Below are positions 34,153-47,088 of a stretch of 64,000 bases of DNA, in pieces (the first letter of the stretch is position 1; each line of letters begins with the position of its first letter). The stretch spans positions 5,518,001-5,582,000 of the forward strand of contig JAGPNK010000001.1 of NCBI GenBank assembly GCA_020746835.1. Direction: 5' to 3'. This stretch comes from Stachybotrys elegans (Eukaryota > Ascomycota > Sordariomycetes > Hypocreales > Stachybotryaceae). A program made the translations under genes and the position numbers. Under the pieces are notes generated by a model. The model was given only the letters and a program-made list of their open reading frames with translations. It did not search any database and was not told where the DNA came from.

Positions 34153-35998
34153 TTACTGGACGTGGGTGTGGTCGTCCTGCGTAGGGGGGCCGGCGTAGTT
34201 CTTGTAGCCCCAGACCCAGTACCAGATGCCCGAGATGGTCATGGCACCAACAAAGACGACGGGAGCGTAGTTGACGGTCTCGACGGTGACGGGCAGGAAG
34301 GAAGGCATGCAGAACAGAGGCATGGCCAGAAGGGACCAGGCTACAAAATAAGTAAGCGAGCATGGCAAAGGGGGATCACTGATGGGAGTACGCACCAATA
34401 GAAACAACGTTGCAGAAAACACCCAGGGGACCCAGGTAGAAGTTACCACCACGGACCTGCTTTCGGCCAGTCATCAAGCTGATGGCGATGGGGATGGCGT
34501 AGGAAGCCGTCAGGCAAATGACACCAACACCAGAGAAGGCGTTGAAGGCAGCGGTAGAGCCAAAGTAGATGAGGCCCAGGACGATCTGAACGACCATGCT
34601 GAGCATCATGGCGTTGAAAGGGACGTCGAGCTTGTGGTTGACCTGAACCCACCAGCGGGATCCGGGGATGGCACCGTCACGAGCGAAAGCCCAGGTGCAG
34701 CGAGAGGCAGCCGTGGTGCAGCCGACACCGCAGAGGATAGCCAGGACCATGAGGGGGACGAGCAGACCAAAAGCGGCTCCAGAGGAGCCCATGGCCATCT
34801 TGAGGATGGTAGGGACGGGCTGGCCGCTGGCCAGGTTGACGAGGATCTCGATATCGGGCAGGACGAAGACGAGGGGGATCAGGAACATGAGACCGCAGAT
34901 GGTGTTGAGGATAATGGTGCCGACCATGGCCTTGGGGACCTGGACAGAAGGGTTGCGGACTTCCTCGCACATGCTGTGAGGGACAGGTCAGCGGGAGCGC
35001 GTCGAGACGACGACGGATGAGGGTGCACTTACGAGATGATCATGCCGGTGGAGGAGGTGGCATATCCGGCGTGAAGAAGACCGACGCAGAACGACCAGCC
35101 ATCGGGCCATCCGGAGGAGGCCTCGAAATGCGTGAAGACAAAGTCGGCGGAGCGGCGGCCATTGTCAGCGACAACCAAAACGCTAATCATGATGGCAATG
35201 ACACCGGCAAAGGTCCAGAAGATGGCGGCGGTCTAGGCTCGGTCAGGAATAGTTGCAATGGGGAGGGCGGCTTGGATGCGTCTAAACTTACGTCAAGCCA
35301 TGGCAGCCAGCGGTTACCAAAGGCAGAGATGCAGTTGGTGAGGAGGGTGATGGCGAGGAAGATGAGGAAGACCTGGTACGTCTCGGCAGCAAAGACGCCG
35401 ACGCCGGGCTCCGTCTCAAAGACATTGATGCAGGCGACGTAGAAGAGGGTGGTTCCGAAGTTGACGGCCAAGGTGATGGTGATGTTGCCAACGACGTAGA
35501 GCCAGCCACAGATCCAACTCGCTAGGCGACGCCACTTTTCGGGAGCGAGCATAAAAGCCTGGTAGTAGACGCCTGCGCATGTCAGCAAAACGGGAATTAC
35601 CGACGGGGACCCCCAGCATGAAAATGTCGCGTGAGCAGAGGTTGGGAGGGATTAGGGAGGAAGCGAGAGCGCTATCGCTCGTTATCTTACGCACCTCCAG
35701 CAGTGGGATAAACGCTGGTAATCTCTCCGAGCGAGGCAGCGACGCAGATGATGATAAGCGACACAGCGACCCAGCCCCAGATGATATCCACCGGGCCTCC
35801 GCCGATAAGAGGGTAGTACAGGGTGGTGGCTAGACCGTAGGGAATCGAGGCCAGGACGAAGGACATGAAGGCGACGTGGAGAGTCGAGCGGTTGCGGCTG
35901 AGCTCGGGCTTGTAGCCGAGGTTCTCGAGCAGCTGGTCGGCCGTGTCATTGGGACTGGCAGGACGCTCGAAGGCGTCCGTCTTCTTTGCGTTTTCCAT
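34153..35998 (-). CDS. APC-family amino acid/choline/GABA permease
   Basis: Membrane permease of the amino acid-polyamine-organocation superfamily, 516 aa with about 12 membrane helices. Five exons: 35998-35695, 35572-35292, 35232-35033, 34973-34396, 34340-34153, each joined in frame at GT-AG sites. The first donor is gtgcgt, chosen because it alone gives the family motif TAGGVYYQAF. Other marks: IPYGLATTLYYPLIGGGPV in helix 1, ASWICGWLYVVGN, SSMCEEVRNPS after helix 6, and the helix 8-9 region SRCTWAFARDGAIPGSRWW. The closest groups are fungal Hnm1-type choline and Uga4-type GABA transporters; the substrate cannot be fixed from sequence. Confidence 0.9.
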
Positions 35999-38070
35999 GA
36001 CGGGCTGTCGGACGGGAGACGGAGCGGGAAGGGCGATCGCGTGGGTTCAGGTCTGAGCGTAGACGCGTTGTGCGACAGCTACCATTCAAAGGGAGGTTTG
36101 GCGCTGCGACCGTGATCCGAAGGAGGAGAAGGAGGAGAGGGACGGAGAGGGAGGAGGAGACGGTAGGAATGGAATGGAAAGGCGAGGTCAAGGAATAAAT
36201 GGGAAATTTCCAACACCACCAGCAAGTTAGCAGGGAAACCCAAGCCAACAAATCGGAGACTGGATCTGGATGCGTAGGTAGGTTCGCCAAGAAATAGGAG
36301 CGGACGGCGTAAGAGCCGGAACCTTGTCAAATCAAAGGGATCCAAGGCCAGAAGCTGCGCCAGGGTGGGAACACTAAGGACGTCCCGATGGAAGAGGCCC
36401 AGCGGTTGGCCGGACTGGATTGGATATCGAGGGAGAGGGCTATGGAGACGTCTTTTGGAGCTATCGACGGGCTGGGCTGGAGAAGACTGAAGGGCGTAGC
36501 GGGACCAGTCCTTTTTCTTGTGCTCAGGATAAGGGAAAAAGAAGAAGAAGCTCGGAGCATAGCATCTAATCTTGTTTTCGCATTGCGGGCTTGAAACGTG
36601 TGCAGCGTGGAACGCCATGACGACGGGGGCGGCGGCCGTGGCCAAGAGGGAAAACGCACCAGTGTCACGTCAAGTCGCAGATTTCGTTATGCACGCGAGA
36701 CCCTGGATCGACATTCCATACAGCCTTCCACACGTGGAGGTGAAATTTCTTCAGCAGTGCGTCAAGATCGATGGTTGGTTCCGCTCGCTTCCTCACGCGG
36801 TACGGCTATCTCTTATTGCTTCTATCCCATCCCTCTCCATCCTCAGCATCATCTTCCTCTTCCTTATCTCCATCTTCTTCTTCTTCATCTTCATCCTCCC
36901 TATCATCCTCATCATCTTCCTCATCTTCCTACCTTTGCTACTCCGGCTTCTTCCTCTCAAGAGCTTCAGACCCTCCCACAAGGCGACTAGTGTCGGGTGC
37001 GAAGTTCGCTTCGACGTCACACTGGGTCTCTTAGTCGAGACGCTAGGCCCAACGGCGCTGCGGTCTGCTTGGTGATGCCACTGGGGAGGAGGGGGGCGAG
37101 CCCACGGAGGGACCGAGCTGGCCCTGGTTATTTCGGCGCTTCCCCCTGTTTTCTTCCCCTTCGGCCGCCGGTGTCCTCCGTGCTAGGATCAAACAGGCGC
37201 GTCGATGCGGGATAAAGGCTGGGGGACGCCAAGGGACCTTGGTTGGCGATGGCGGTGGTGGCCGCATCGGATATTGGTATTGAACCTTATCAGCAATGCC
37301 TATTACCGTCAAATAGGATTCTTACCACGGTTGCTCTTATCAACAGCTGTTATGATAGTGACAACCAACTCCTTAACAAAAATGCTTGGCTCTGTCTCGG
37401 TCCCCAGCCGCGAATACAGTTTTCTCTTCTGGCAGTACGCCTACAGCTGCCTCGCATCTATGTCTGTATAGCCATGACTTCATATCTGGGGCCATGTTCA
37501 TTCGGCGTCACTCTGGATTGCCGAGCAGCCGAGCCAGGTGCCGTGTATATCGATCGGCACACGAGCAAATAAAAAATAAAAAGAGACTTCAGGAAAATGT
37601 TGATAAGAATCAGTGGACCATTCCAAACAATTCCACTTAATTATGCCTCGGTCCTCCCTCGGTGTCTCCCATCCCAACTCCTTTAAACTTTTCCTTCTCT
37701 TCCTTATTTTGCCTTTTTCACCACAACGCCATCGCCTCATCTATGCCTATCTATGGACGTGGACTGACTCGAGCCGCGGAGGCAGTTCCGTTGCCCGATT
37801 CCGAACCGGGCCGGATCTGTTTCAAGGATTGCTTCCATCTGAAAGGAGACAAACAAAAAAGAAGGGTCCTAGCAGAACGCTCAGGCGAATTCACAAGCAC
37901 GCAGACCCCATGAGATCGAGAAGGCACAAGAAGAAGGGGGGGGAAGGGACAGACAGTAGGAGAAAAGGAGAATGCCCATGCATTGTATCATTGTGTACTC
38001 CGTAACCCATAATGCATATCGTTCGTAGAGCCTAGTGTCGTTGGCCAGTTTCGTCTATTACCCCCTTTCG
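35999..38070. other. Intergenic region with pyrimidine tract
   Basis: A 2.07-kb region upstream of the permease and downstream of the coactosin gene. A trinucleotide-like T/C tract (tcatcttcct-type) runs at about 36825-36965, and a purine-rich stretch at 36110-36180 is the permease leader. No gene is supportable. Confidence 0.55.
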
Positions 38071-38511
38071 CTAACCCCGTCCTCCGTTGTAGTCGGCGCC
38101 TCCGGCTTTCCGCAGCTTGGCGACGACGTCCTTCTCAGCCAGCTCGGCCTTGTCGCCCGTGGTGATGGCGAAGCTGTGGTGCTGCAGCGCGCGCTTGACG
38201 TCGCCGCTCTCGACGCTGACGCGGGCCTTGCGCATCACCTTTGTGTTCTCGCCGATCCAGACCACCAGCAGGAACTTGACGCGCTTGCTCTCGGCGTCGT
38301 TGGCGTACTCGACCCGCACGTAGCCGTACTGCACTTGCGAGTCGTCGAGCGCCGCCGTGAGCTCCGCGAGCCCGCCCGTGCCCGTCTGCGTCAGGGCGAG
38401 CTTGTTGCCCGTGGCGGCGGCGTACGAGATGAGCAGCCAGTTGATCTCTTCCTTGTCGGAGCGCACGGCGTCGTAGGCGGCGGCGATGTCGGCGGCGTTG
38501 AGACCAGACAT
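38071..38511 (-). CDS. Coactosin-like actin-binding protein (ADF-H)
   Basis: Single-exon, 146 aa, one ADF-homology domain filling the protein, the usual size for coactosin. Family marks: AAYDAVRSDKEEINWLL near the N-terminus, QYGYVRVEY, and VKFLLVVWIGENTKVMRKAR, the long-helix actin/cofilin-like contact region. Coactosins bind F-actin and interfere with capping, acting in the cytoplasm. The ATG at 38511 is chosen because residues upstream in the frame are Ser-rich, derived from a gaa repeat in the leader at about 38580-38606. Confidence 0.9.
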   Translation of the reverse strand: MSGLNAADIAAAYDAVRSDKEEINWLLISYAAATGNKLALTQTGTGGLAELTAALDDSQVQYGYVRVEYANDAESKRVKFLLVVWIGENTKVMRKARVSVESGDVKRALQHHSFAITTGDKAELAEKDVVAKLRKAGGADYNGGRG

Positions 38512-41419
38512 GGCGGGCAGATGGCGACGAGGCGTGGTTCGTGTGCGGGTGCGTGTGTCTGTCGGTGAGGAGGCGGGAGAAGAAGAAGAAGAAGAAGAAG
38601 AAGAAGGCGGGGTGAGGAGGGGCTGCTCAGCAGGGAGGGAGCTGCAGAGGCGCAGTGCAGCCAATTGATCTGATGCGGGCAGAGGCGCAATGAGACACCG
38701 AAGGCCGAGTTCGTGGGGTTTGGACAGGCCACGTGTGGGGGAGCTGAGGACGAGGTTGAGGATGGTATTCGAGGCAAGAGAGAGCTGAGTTTGAGGGGTT
38801 TGAGGACGGTGAGACACACAGCAGAGACCAAGTTCCACCTCGGATTGTGTGCATTGGTTGCGGCCAGGGGTTCTCGACTTATCGGTCCCGTCGTCTGGCC
38901 CGGCTAAGCCCAAGAGTCGATTCCGTGGGGGCCATGACTCGCCTCGGAGGAGCTCAGGGGTCTATCTACCCTTTAACTTGACTTGAATCAAACAACACGA
39001 TGCCGTCGTACTGAGCGAAGGGCTATACGATTCAGCGGCGAATGTCGCGCGGTAATTTGGGCTTTGTAATGTTGGTGTGAAGTGAGGATATCGTGAGTGT
39101 TGATCTTTATGCAGTGTTCCATAAATGAATGTCGATATAATACCAATCAAGTTGTTACACTGCTTCTATAACATTCGAATACCACCTCTACTGTTTATTT
39201 GCTCTCTACTGCTTACACCCTACACTGCACACTCTTTTCCTCATCATAACATTCGAATATATTGAACGAAGTTGGCAAACCTCGACAATCGGTATCGGAG
39301 GCTGTTGCACGTGCTAGGCCAAGCTTGACAATTTGCAGTCTTCACAACGTGGCAACGGGATTTGTGAACGATATCCCTTGCAGCAGGCACATTGGGCCCT
39401 TGGCTGGCCCGACGATTGACTGACAATTAGTGAACAGAGGCTTGCCTTGGAGCCACGTTGTCCATGGCAAACCGCGGCATGTGGCGGGAACCATTGCGCA
39501 TGGGGAATCCACAATGGCTTGCAACTTCACATAGCAGGCAGTGAGACCAGTACCGATAGGCTCATACCATGAAATGGACGAGTATGACCTTTTGAAAAGA
39601 ACAACTCGTCACAATGTCTAGTCCGCCACCAGCCGCCCCTCCGACCTACCCTGGAGCTACTCTCATGAGATGGCGGTGAGGCACCTTGGTGCAGTTTTGG
39701 CCAGGGCTCTGCGGGCTTACTAGCAGGAGGAACAGGTGAGAGAGCAGGGATGCGGGGGCCTGTCTGACATGCATCGAGCAGGCAAGCACATGTTGGACAG
39801 GCGCATGCTCTCGCGCGTATTGTCGCGTTGCATCGGGAAGCCGAGAGGACGAATGCTCCGCCAAACGTTGAGCGCGATGCATTGGCGCTGACATGTGACA
39901 TTTGGGGTTATATTACTGAAGACCAACGCCAATCTGACAATGCTGTATGATGCGCAATCTCGTCTGCGGCCAAGATAACCTTGTGAGGTGGCTCCTGCGT
40001 GGGACAAGGGACATGATCCGTATTTGTCGATTGATCAACGGTCGACTACACAGCTGTCGTCAGCCAAGGAGCATGGAGGACTTGCAGTTGGCATGGTATG
40101 TATGAAGGCGCCGGAAGCGAGGCTATTTTCAAGCTCCTGGTCCGGGCCGCGCGAGCATGTTTCACCACCGGGAAAAAAAGAAAACGTCTCAAAGGAAACG
40201 AGAGGCCTCCCTCCCTTCGGAGCTGAAGGTGAGGTGAGACAGACTGAAGGCTGTTTGCGTCGTGGTTCAGCTCACCGGGGTGGCCGCGTCGTAGGACAAA
40301 GGAAGAAAAATACCAGCCGCGTGGCATCCTTTCCCTTATTGTGCTGCAGGGAGGGAGGGAACATGTTGGTGTGCTTGGGGCGATCATGTGCTGGAACCGG
40401 CTTACACCACCTTGAACCGATGGCGCAAGAGGCTTCACGTGGCCGTCAGTCCAGGCGTGGGATCATGAGACTTTGGGAGCTTGGGATCGGGCTGCCAAGC
40501 AGCCACGGCATACGGAGTACACTCGTACAGGCGCTGGAAGGACGGCGGGCAGCTGGACGGGACGTTCTAGACCGTGGCCCAGACGACACGGTGTGCGGAG
40601 GCGCGGACCGCACCCAGTGCATGTCGGCACCCAGTGCATGTCGGTACACGCCAGTGCATGCCAGGCGCCTGGAGGAAGAGGTTGCGATGGCGTCTGGGGG
40701 ACAAACTTGGGAAGCTGTAGCGCCACGCCGGTATGCTTGTGCACCTGTCATATGGCCTCGCCTCGCCTCTGCCGGTGATGGCGCATCGTGACCAGCAGGA
40801 ATACGTTGTCACCTCTGCTTGTATTTTGTCCGTGGAGTTTTATCGCTGTATGTTTTATCTGGGGTCGGGCTCCTTCCCTGCGAACGGATGCCCGTTTCCC
40901 CGCCTGGAAACCCCAACCTTATCTCGAGCTTGTCGCTGGGAAGGAGGGGAGGAGCGGAGGAGGGGGGCCTGAGGTACTTGGGCGCTACTCACCGCCACAC
41001 CACGCTGCGCTGCGGATTCGCCTGGCGGCGCAGTAGCTTGGCCGTACCGTTGGAGTAGCGGCACGCGGACCCCCCAGAGGCCAAGGCCAAGAGCTTCAAG
41101 GTTCTTGTGCCCTGTAAGAATAAGAATAGTCTGGCTTTGACGCTTAAACAGCCTCGAGCTCTTCATCACCCTCCCTCCCTCCCCTCCTCTCCTCTCCTCT
41201 TCTCCGTGGCCGACTGACCTCTCCATCCTCTAGCAGTAGTGGCTCGCAAGACCCGGCTGCTGCGCTGGTGTCCCTTATTCTTATTCTACCTCTCCCGCTC
41301 TCATCTATTCATCCATCCGTCTATCCCTTGTTCTGCCCGTCCTCCGCCTCGCCTCGACCCAACACGCAGGCCGTGACACTGCCAAACGACACTCAATCGA
41401 CGGCGATATCACCCTCGCC
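38512..41419. other. Divergent intergenic region between coactosin and Kha1 genes
   Basis: About 2.9 kb. It contains an AT-richer part (38990-39260), a short tandem repeat (40610-40662) and T/C leader sequence at about 41165-41345 upstream of the antiporter. No gene is supportable. Confidence 0.55.
40610..40662. repeat. 17-bp tandem repeat, about 3 copies
   Basis: gcacccagtgcatgtcg occurs twice without change, followed by a third diverged copy; ccagtgcatg is shared by all three. Confidence 0.85.
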
Positions 41420-44078
41420 ATGTCGGCGACAACGTCCGCACTCGGGCCCGATGTCACGGGCGACCGCGCTCCCTCTCAGGGTGGCGTGATTGAGGGTGCC
41501 AACCCTTCCGAGTACAACCCCAGAGATCCTCTCACCACCTTCATCATCCAGGTTCGTCGTCTTATGCCTTGCCTACATCTACCTCCATACTGACCGGAAC
41601 CCGTCTAGGCCGGCCTCATCCTCATCGTCTGCCATGCTCTCCATTGGCCCCTCACAAAGATCCGCCAGCCTCGCGTCATTGCAGAGGTCATCGGCGGCAT
41701 TATCCTCGGTCCCTCCGTCATGGGCCGCATCCCAGGCTTCAGCGAGGCCATCTTCCCCCGCGTCTCCATCCCCAACCTCACCCTCGTCGCCAACCTCGGC
41801 CTCGTGCTCTACCTCTTCCTCATCGGTCTCGAGACGGATATTCGCTTCCTCGTCAGCAATTGGCGTACTGCCTCGGCCGTCGCCTTTGGTGGCCTCGCCC
41901 TGCCCTTTGGTCTGGGGTGCGCCCTTGCCTGGGGTCTGTACCATGAATTCCGCGACGACGAGGGTTTGATTCCTATTCAGTTTACAACCTACATGCTCTT
42001 TGTCGGAGTCGCCATTGCCATCACCGCCTTTCCCGTGCTCTGCCGAATCCTCACTGAGCTGCGCCTGCTGAGCACCAACGTCGGTATCATCACACTCTCT
42101 GCCGGAGTGGCCAACGATGTGATTGGTGAGTCCATCCAATCCGCCGGCTTCTGTGTATCCGTATTGTCTAACGTTCTACCCAGGCTGGATTCTCCTCGCC
42201 CTTTGCGTCGCCCTGGCCAATGCTGGAAGTGGTGTGACCGCCGTGTGGATTCTGCTGGCCTGCGTTGGCTATCTGTTGGTCCTGGTCTTTGCCGTGCGAC
42301 CTGCTCTGCACTGGTTCCTGCGCCGCACCGGTAGCATCGATAATGGCCCATCGCAGTCCATCATTGCCCTCATCGTCCTTCTCGCACTCACCTCGGCCTT
42401 TTACACTGGCATCATCGGCGTCCACGCCATCTTTGGTGGCTTCATGGTTGGCCTTATCCTGCCTCGCGAGAATGGATTCGCCATCAAGGTGACGGAGAAG
42501 CTTGAGGATCTGATCGGTGCTCTCTTCTTGCCTCTGTACTTTACGCTTTCCGGCCTCAACACCAACCTCGGACTTCTCGATTCCGGCATCGTCTGGGCCT
42601 ATGTCTTTGCAGTCACCTTTACGGCCTTTTTCAGTAAAATCATTGGCGCCACCATTTCAGCCCGCCTCACTGGTCTGGTCTGGAGAGAGTCTCTTACCGT
42701 GGGGGCCCTTATGAGTTGCAAGGGTCTCGTCGAACTGATTGTGCTGAACATCGGACTTCAAGCTCGCATCCTCAGCACGAGGACCTTTACCGTCTTTGTT
42801 GTCATGGCTCTTCTGACCACATTCACCACCACGCCGCTCGCCAGCTTCCTGTATCCTCCTTGGTATCAGAAGAAGATTGGGGCTTGGAAGCGTGGCGAGA
42901 TTGACTGGGAGACGGGTAAGCCCACGGCCGCGCATGGAGCATCAGTAGAGGCTCTTGGAATCACCAAGGGCGGCAACGAGCGCGTGAGAAGTCTACTGCT
43001 TTATCTGCGTCTCGACAACCTGCCCTCCACGCTCAGCCTCGTATCGCTGTTCGGCAAGACGATGCCCGTCACCGCTCAGACCTCAAACGGGAAAGACGAG
43101 GCCTCTTCTAGCCAACCGCCAGATGCCCAGCGCGCCGTCCGCGCCCACGGCTTGCGCCTGATCCAGCTGGGTGACCGTGACTCGTCCGTCATGACCGTGT
43201 CCGAGGTGGAGAGCTACAGCCGCAACGACACGGTGGTTAACATCTTCCGTACCGTCGGTCAGTTCCTCCGCGTCGCCGTGTCGGGAGAAGTGGCCGTCCT
43301 GCCAGAGACTCGCTTCGCCGAGGCCCTCCTGGCCAAGTCCCGAGACATGTCGTCCGACCTTGTGCTGGTTCCGTGGAGCCCAACTGGTAGCATCAGTGAG
43401 TCGCAGGCTGGTGCAGGCGACAGCAAGTCGCCCTACATTGCCTTTGCCAAGTCACTCCTCAGCTCCAAGGACCACAACGTTGCCGTCTTCTACCCCAACG
43501 CCAGCAAGATCCTGCCGGCGGGAGCAGAAGAAAACCCCGACCGAAACAAGCTGATGCGAGTGTACTCCTTCTCCGACATCCACCGCGACGTCGCGCCCAT
43601 CCCAGTGCTCAACAAATCTCACCACATCTTCATGCCCTTCCTGGGAAGCAGGGACGACAGGTACGCCCTGAACCTGGTGCTCCAAATGTGCGAGAAGCAG
43701 GGGGCCACGGCGACCATCGTATCCTTCACCACCAGCGAGTCGCCTGCGACTGACAGCGACTGGTTCGGATACAAGTCGACTCATCTTCCGGAGGCCGTCG
43801 CTGACCGTGTCGACTTCCAAACCAAGGAGGTGGATGACGTGACGCAGGCCGTGCTCGAGACGGCAGTTGCCACCATCAAGACGGACTCGGGAGACAACTC
43901 CTGGGACAATGTGATTGTTGTTGGCCGTGGAAACTGGGGCAAGTCTCTGTCAGGCCTCAAGGGCTCAGAGGATCTCCAGGAATGCCTCGGACCTGTCGCC
44001 GCCACCCTCATCTCCTCCAGCACCAAGGCTGACGTGCTGATTGTGCAAGCCAAGCTAGGCCTGGAGGACCACGTGTAA
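41420..44078 (+). CDS. kha1: K+/H+ antiporter, CPA2 family (Kha1-like)
   Basis: Intracellular monovalent cation/proton exchanger, 847 aa (yeast Kha1 is 873). Exons 41420-41551, 41609-42125 and 42184-44078, with introns of 57 and 58 nt and in-frame joins at FIIQ-AGLIL and DVIG-WILL. The N-terminal about 430 residues hold 11-13 membrane helices with CPA2 marks: PRVIAEVIGGIILGPS, GLVLYLFLIGLETD, AITAFPVLCRILTEL and the ion-site motif GVANDVIGW. The long hydrophilic C-terminus (about 450-847) has an USP/nucleotide-binding-like fold, with RYALNLVLQMCEKQGA and VIVVGRGNWG. It probably regulates potassium and pH in Golgi or endosomes; localisation is by homology. Confidence 0.93.
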
Positions 44079-47000
44079 GCGATATACGCAGGCGTTTCGT
44101 TTCCTTCTTTTTTCATCTCCACGGCATTTGCTAGCGTATATCATGGTTATTTTGGGTAATTGCAGGATACACTGATACGCCGGTGCAGCTTTTTATGCCT
44201 TGGACCAGTATAGTGCCATGGGCTTGGGATTATGTAGTGGACTTTGCAGGAGTAGGTATGATAAATGGATACCCTCAAATCTCAATGTGACACCGATATC
44301 AGAAGCCTTGGGACTCTGACATGTGGCAATGCGCCGACCCGGGTAGAATCTAGAACGGCTTGGCATTAGCAAACCTTTTGCATGATAAAGTCTTGTCGAT
44401 CGGGGGACCATCCGTACCAGCAACGCACGTCCTTCGGTCTATTTGGCCTGGGTCGCAGATCAGGCTGTGCCTAATAACCTAGAGTCCAGCTGGCAAGGAG
44501 CCTGGCTGATGTGTGTGTGTGTGTGAGCCTGCCTGGGCTTAGCTGAGCTGGTGTGGTTTGGTTTGGTCTAGCAGATGTTGGCTGCAGCGCTGGGCAAAAA
44601 CCCGGCATTATGAGCCGATTACATGTGCATGGGCTCAAATTACATCCAAGATAGGGAAGTGTGCGGCGCACAAATGTCACCTCTGGGTCCCCCGGTCCCT
44701 CCCCCCTTTTCCTCGCATCTCATCACTTCACAGCCACCCAAGCTGTGATTGCAGCAAGGCAGCCCACTGTTGAGAGAGAGAGAGCCTCAACCCTTTTCGG
44801 GTACCCTTGCCCATGGATTATCAGCAGTAGCACGGGCGCGAGCAGGGGCGCCCTGGTGCGTGAAAGGAGCTGGCCATACCAGATTGGGGACCGGCAAGGC
44901 TAGCAAGCAAGATAGGGCGATGGCTGCCTTGAAGAAAGACGAGATAGAGAGAGATTGGAGCCGATTGAGTCACGCTGGTGGAGGGTCGGGAGGGCGGGCG
45001 CTGGCTCGACGGACAACGGCTGGGTAAACGGATGAAGATGGCACGATTTTCAAATTGGCGGGCCCTTCTAGTGCCCGTCCCATGGCTTACTGTACACTCA
45101 GCTCTTCATTGTTGTCGATACGGATGGCTGCCGGACTGAGTCATGGTGGCGTTGTACGAGCGGCCTGTGTAATAACACGCACTCGCTATGATCTGTCAGG
45201 ACATCGGGCAGCGGGCAGCTGATGGAGCTCGAGGTAGCTAAAATGGGATGGCTGAGGGCTCGGGCCTGATCTCCGGTAAGGCTCTCTCGCTCTCGGGCTG
45301 TTGTTGTGGTGTTGTTGTTGCTACCCTCCATTCCGCCAGTCTGTGCTCACTCTGCGCGAGGAGATCCCTGCCAAAGCATGGGAGGTATATGCACTCACGT
45401 CACCAAACCCTGCGGGTGTGCCTCTCTCATGTTATTGCTATTCTATTCTCTCTTAACCGTATTCTTCGCACTCGTTCCTGTCCCCTGTAGATTCCTACGG
45501 CTGGCACGGAGTCGCCATGACCCGAAGAGCACGAGCAAGAGAGGAAGGGAGATGATCGTCGAGGATGACCCCCACAATAGGAAAGGGAAACACGAGAGAA
45601 CAGACGAAGGGGAGAGGGATAAAAAACCCGCGGAAAGTGGATAGCGACCATGGCGGGTGCGTGCTGGTCTTCATTTCCACATGGCCCAGAGGCTGAACGC
45701 TAAGAGTCAGACCCCCGTCGATTTACTGATAGAGCTAGCAGAGCTACGGGCTGAGAGAGAGCTCCAGCGAAGGAGAAAGAAGGGAAAAAAAGGAAAAGGA
45801 AAAGGAAAAAAGGAAAAAAACGGTAAGGATCGTCGCTGGGCGGGACGTACCGACACAATTTCTGCCAAGTTGTGTGGCAGATGCTCGGAATAGAAGCTAT
45901 AGCAGAGAGGAATTAAGGGAGGAAGTGAGGACTGCCGAAGGCAAAGACGGGGAGAGGGAGATGAGAGACATGGGGGTTGAGGATGGGGAGACTTGGATGA
46001 GGACATGATGAGGTGAGGAGAGAGAGAGAGAGGGATTGCACAGCACAGCACAATTGCTGTTACGCGCTGGATCCGTGTGATGGATGCATAGAAAGCAAAT
46101 TACGCTCACGCAGACCGATGGACACTACGTATGCATTTGTGCTGACGGGCAGGGGTGGCGCCCGTCGCGGTGCCTTGAATTTCTCTCGTTCCTGCATTAG
46201 CGGCTGTGATGATGCGGCACAAACGAGCTCTTTCTGGACAGGCCGTCATTGACAGCGAGAGAGAGAGAGAGAGAGGGAGCGAGCCTCAAACACAGCCCGG
46301 CTGAATCTCCTAGCTCAGTGTTTTCAGCCCATTCCCGTCCTTGACCGGTGAAGCCACGACGCTTGGTGAAGCCACGACGACGTGGATATTGCAAAGGACG
46401 GGGGGGGGACCACGGTCTAGTCTTGATCCAGGGACGTGCCAGCTTGGATGAGCGTGAAAAACGACACCGACTTTGGCTACGCTATCGACGCAGACCACAA
46501 CGCCGGATCGCATCCCCCCCACCCCTGGTCCTGTTCGTCCCTTGCAGGAGCGCGGCTGATTGATAGCTCATGCAGCGTCGGAGTGGGAGGAGGCGTCGCC
46601 GTCACCCTCTCTGCCTCTGCCTCTGCCCTCCCTCTCATCCCTTCTCCACCGCAGCGCAGCGCCGGACCTTGTCTAAACTCTGGGGCCCTTGCCTTTGGGG
46701 CTACTAGCCCGGCAATCTCGTTTACCTATTCACGGAATTGGGTGGGAATGGGATGTGCGCAGAGGAGATGGAGAGATGGAGAGAACAAGTCAAAAAGAGA
46801 TGGATGCCCCCCTCCTTCGTCTCTTCTCCTCCCTTCCTCCTCCCCACCCAACGGCGTTCGTTACCTCGTGTCAAGTCATCCTGACAACGTCTGGCCCTCT
46901 GCAGCCCACGCTCTTTAAACACAGCTACATTGACACCCGCTTCCCTTGTGTCGTCAACCAGTCCACTCGCTATCACAGCACATTCGGCTTCTTACACGGA

Positions 47001-47088
47001 CTCACCACTCGTGAAAGGCTACCCACATTCTTTACCACCCCAATATCACACCCCCTTTATTACTATAACCTTAATATCTTAATCTACA
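44079..47088. other. 3.0-kb intergenic region upstream of GPI protein gene
   Basis: No supportable gene. It contains (gt)n at about 44510-44524, an A/G-rich run at about 45770-45835 and (ga)n runs at 46019-46032 and 46256-46277. The stretch at about 46950-47088 is T/C- and A-rich leader. Confidence 0.55.
46256..46277. repeat. (ga)n microsatellite
   Basis: About ten ga dinucleotides in the upstream region of the GPI protein gene. Confidence 0.8.

Noticed and set aside
36771..37034. Poly-Ser frame at the pyrimidine tract
   Set aside because: It is the translation of a tct/tca-type low-complexity tract, not a protein-like sequence.
39988..40791. 267-codon frame between coactosin and Kha1 genes
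   Set aside because: No recognisable domain; Arg/Gly-rich, overlaps a tandem repeat and several equally long frames on other strands.
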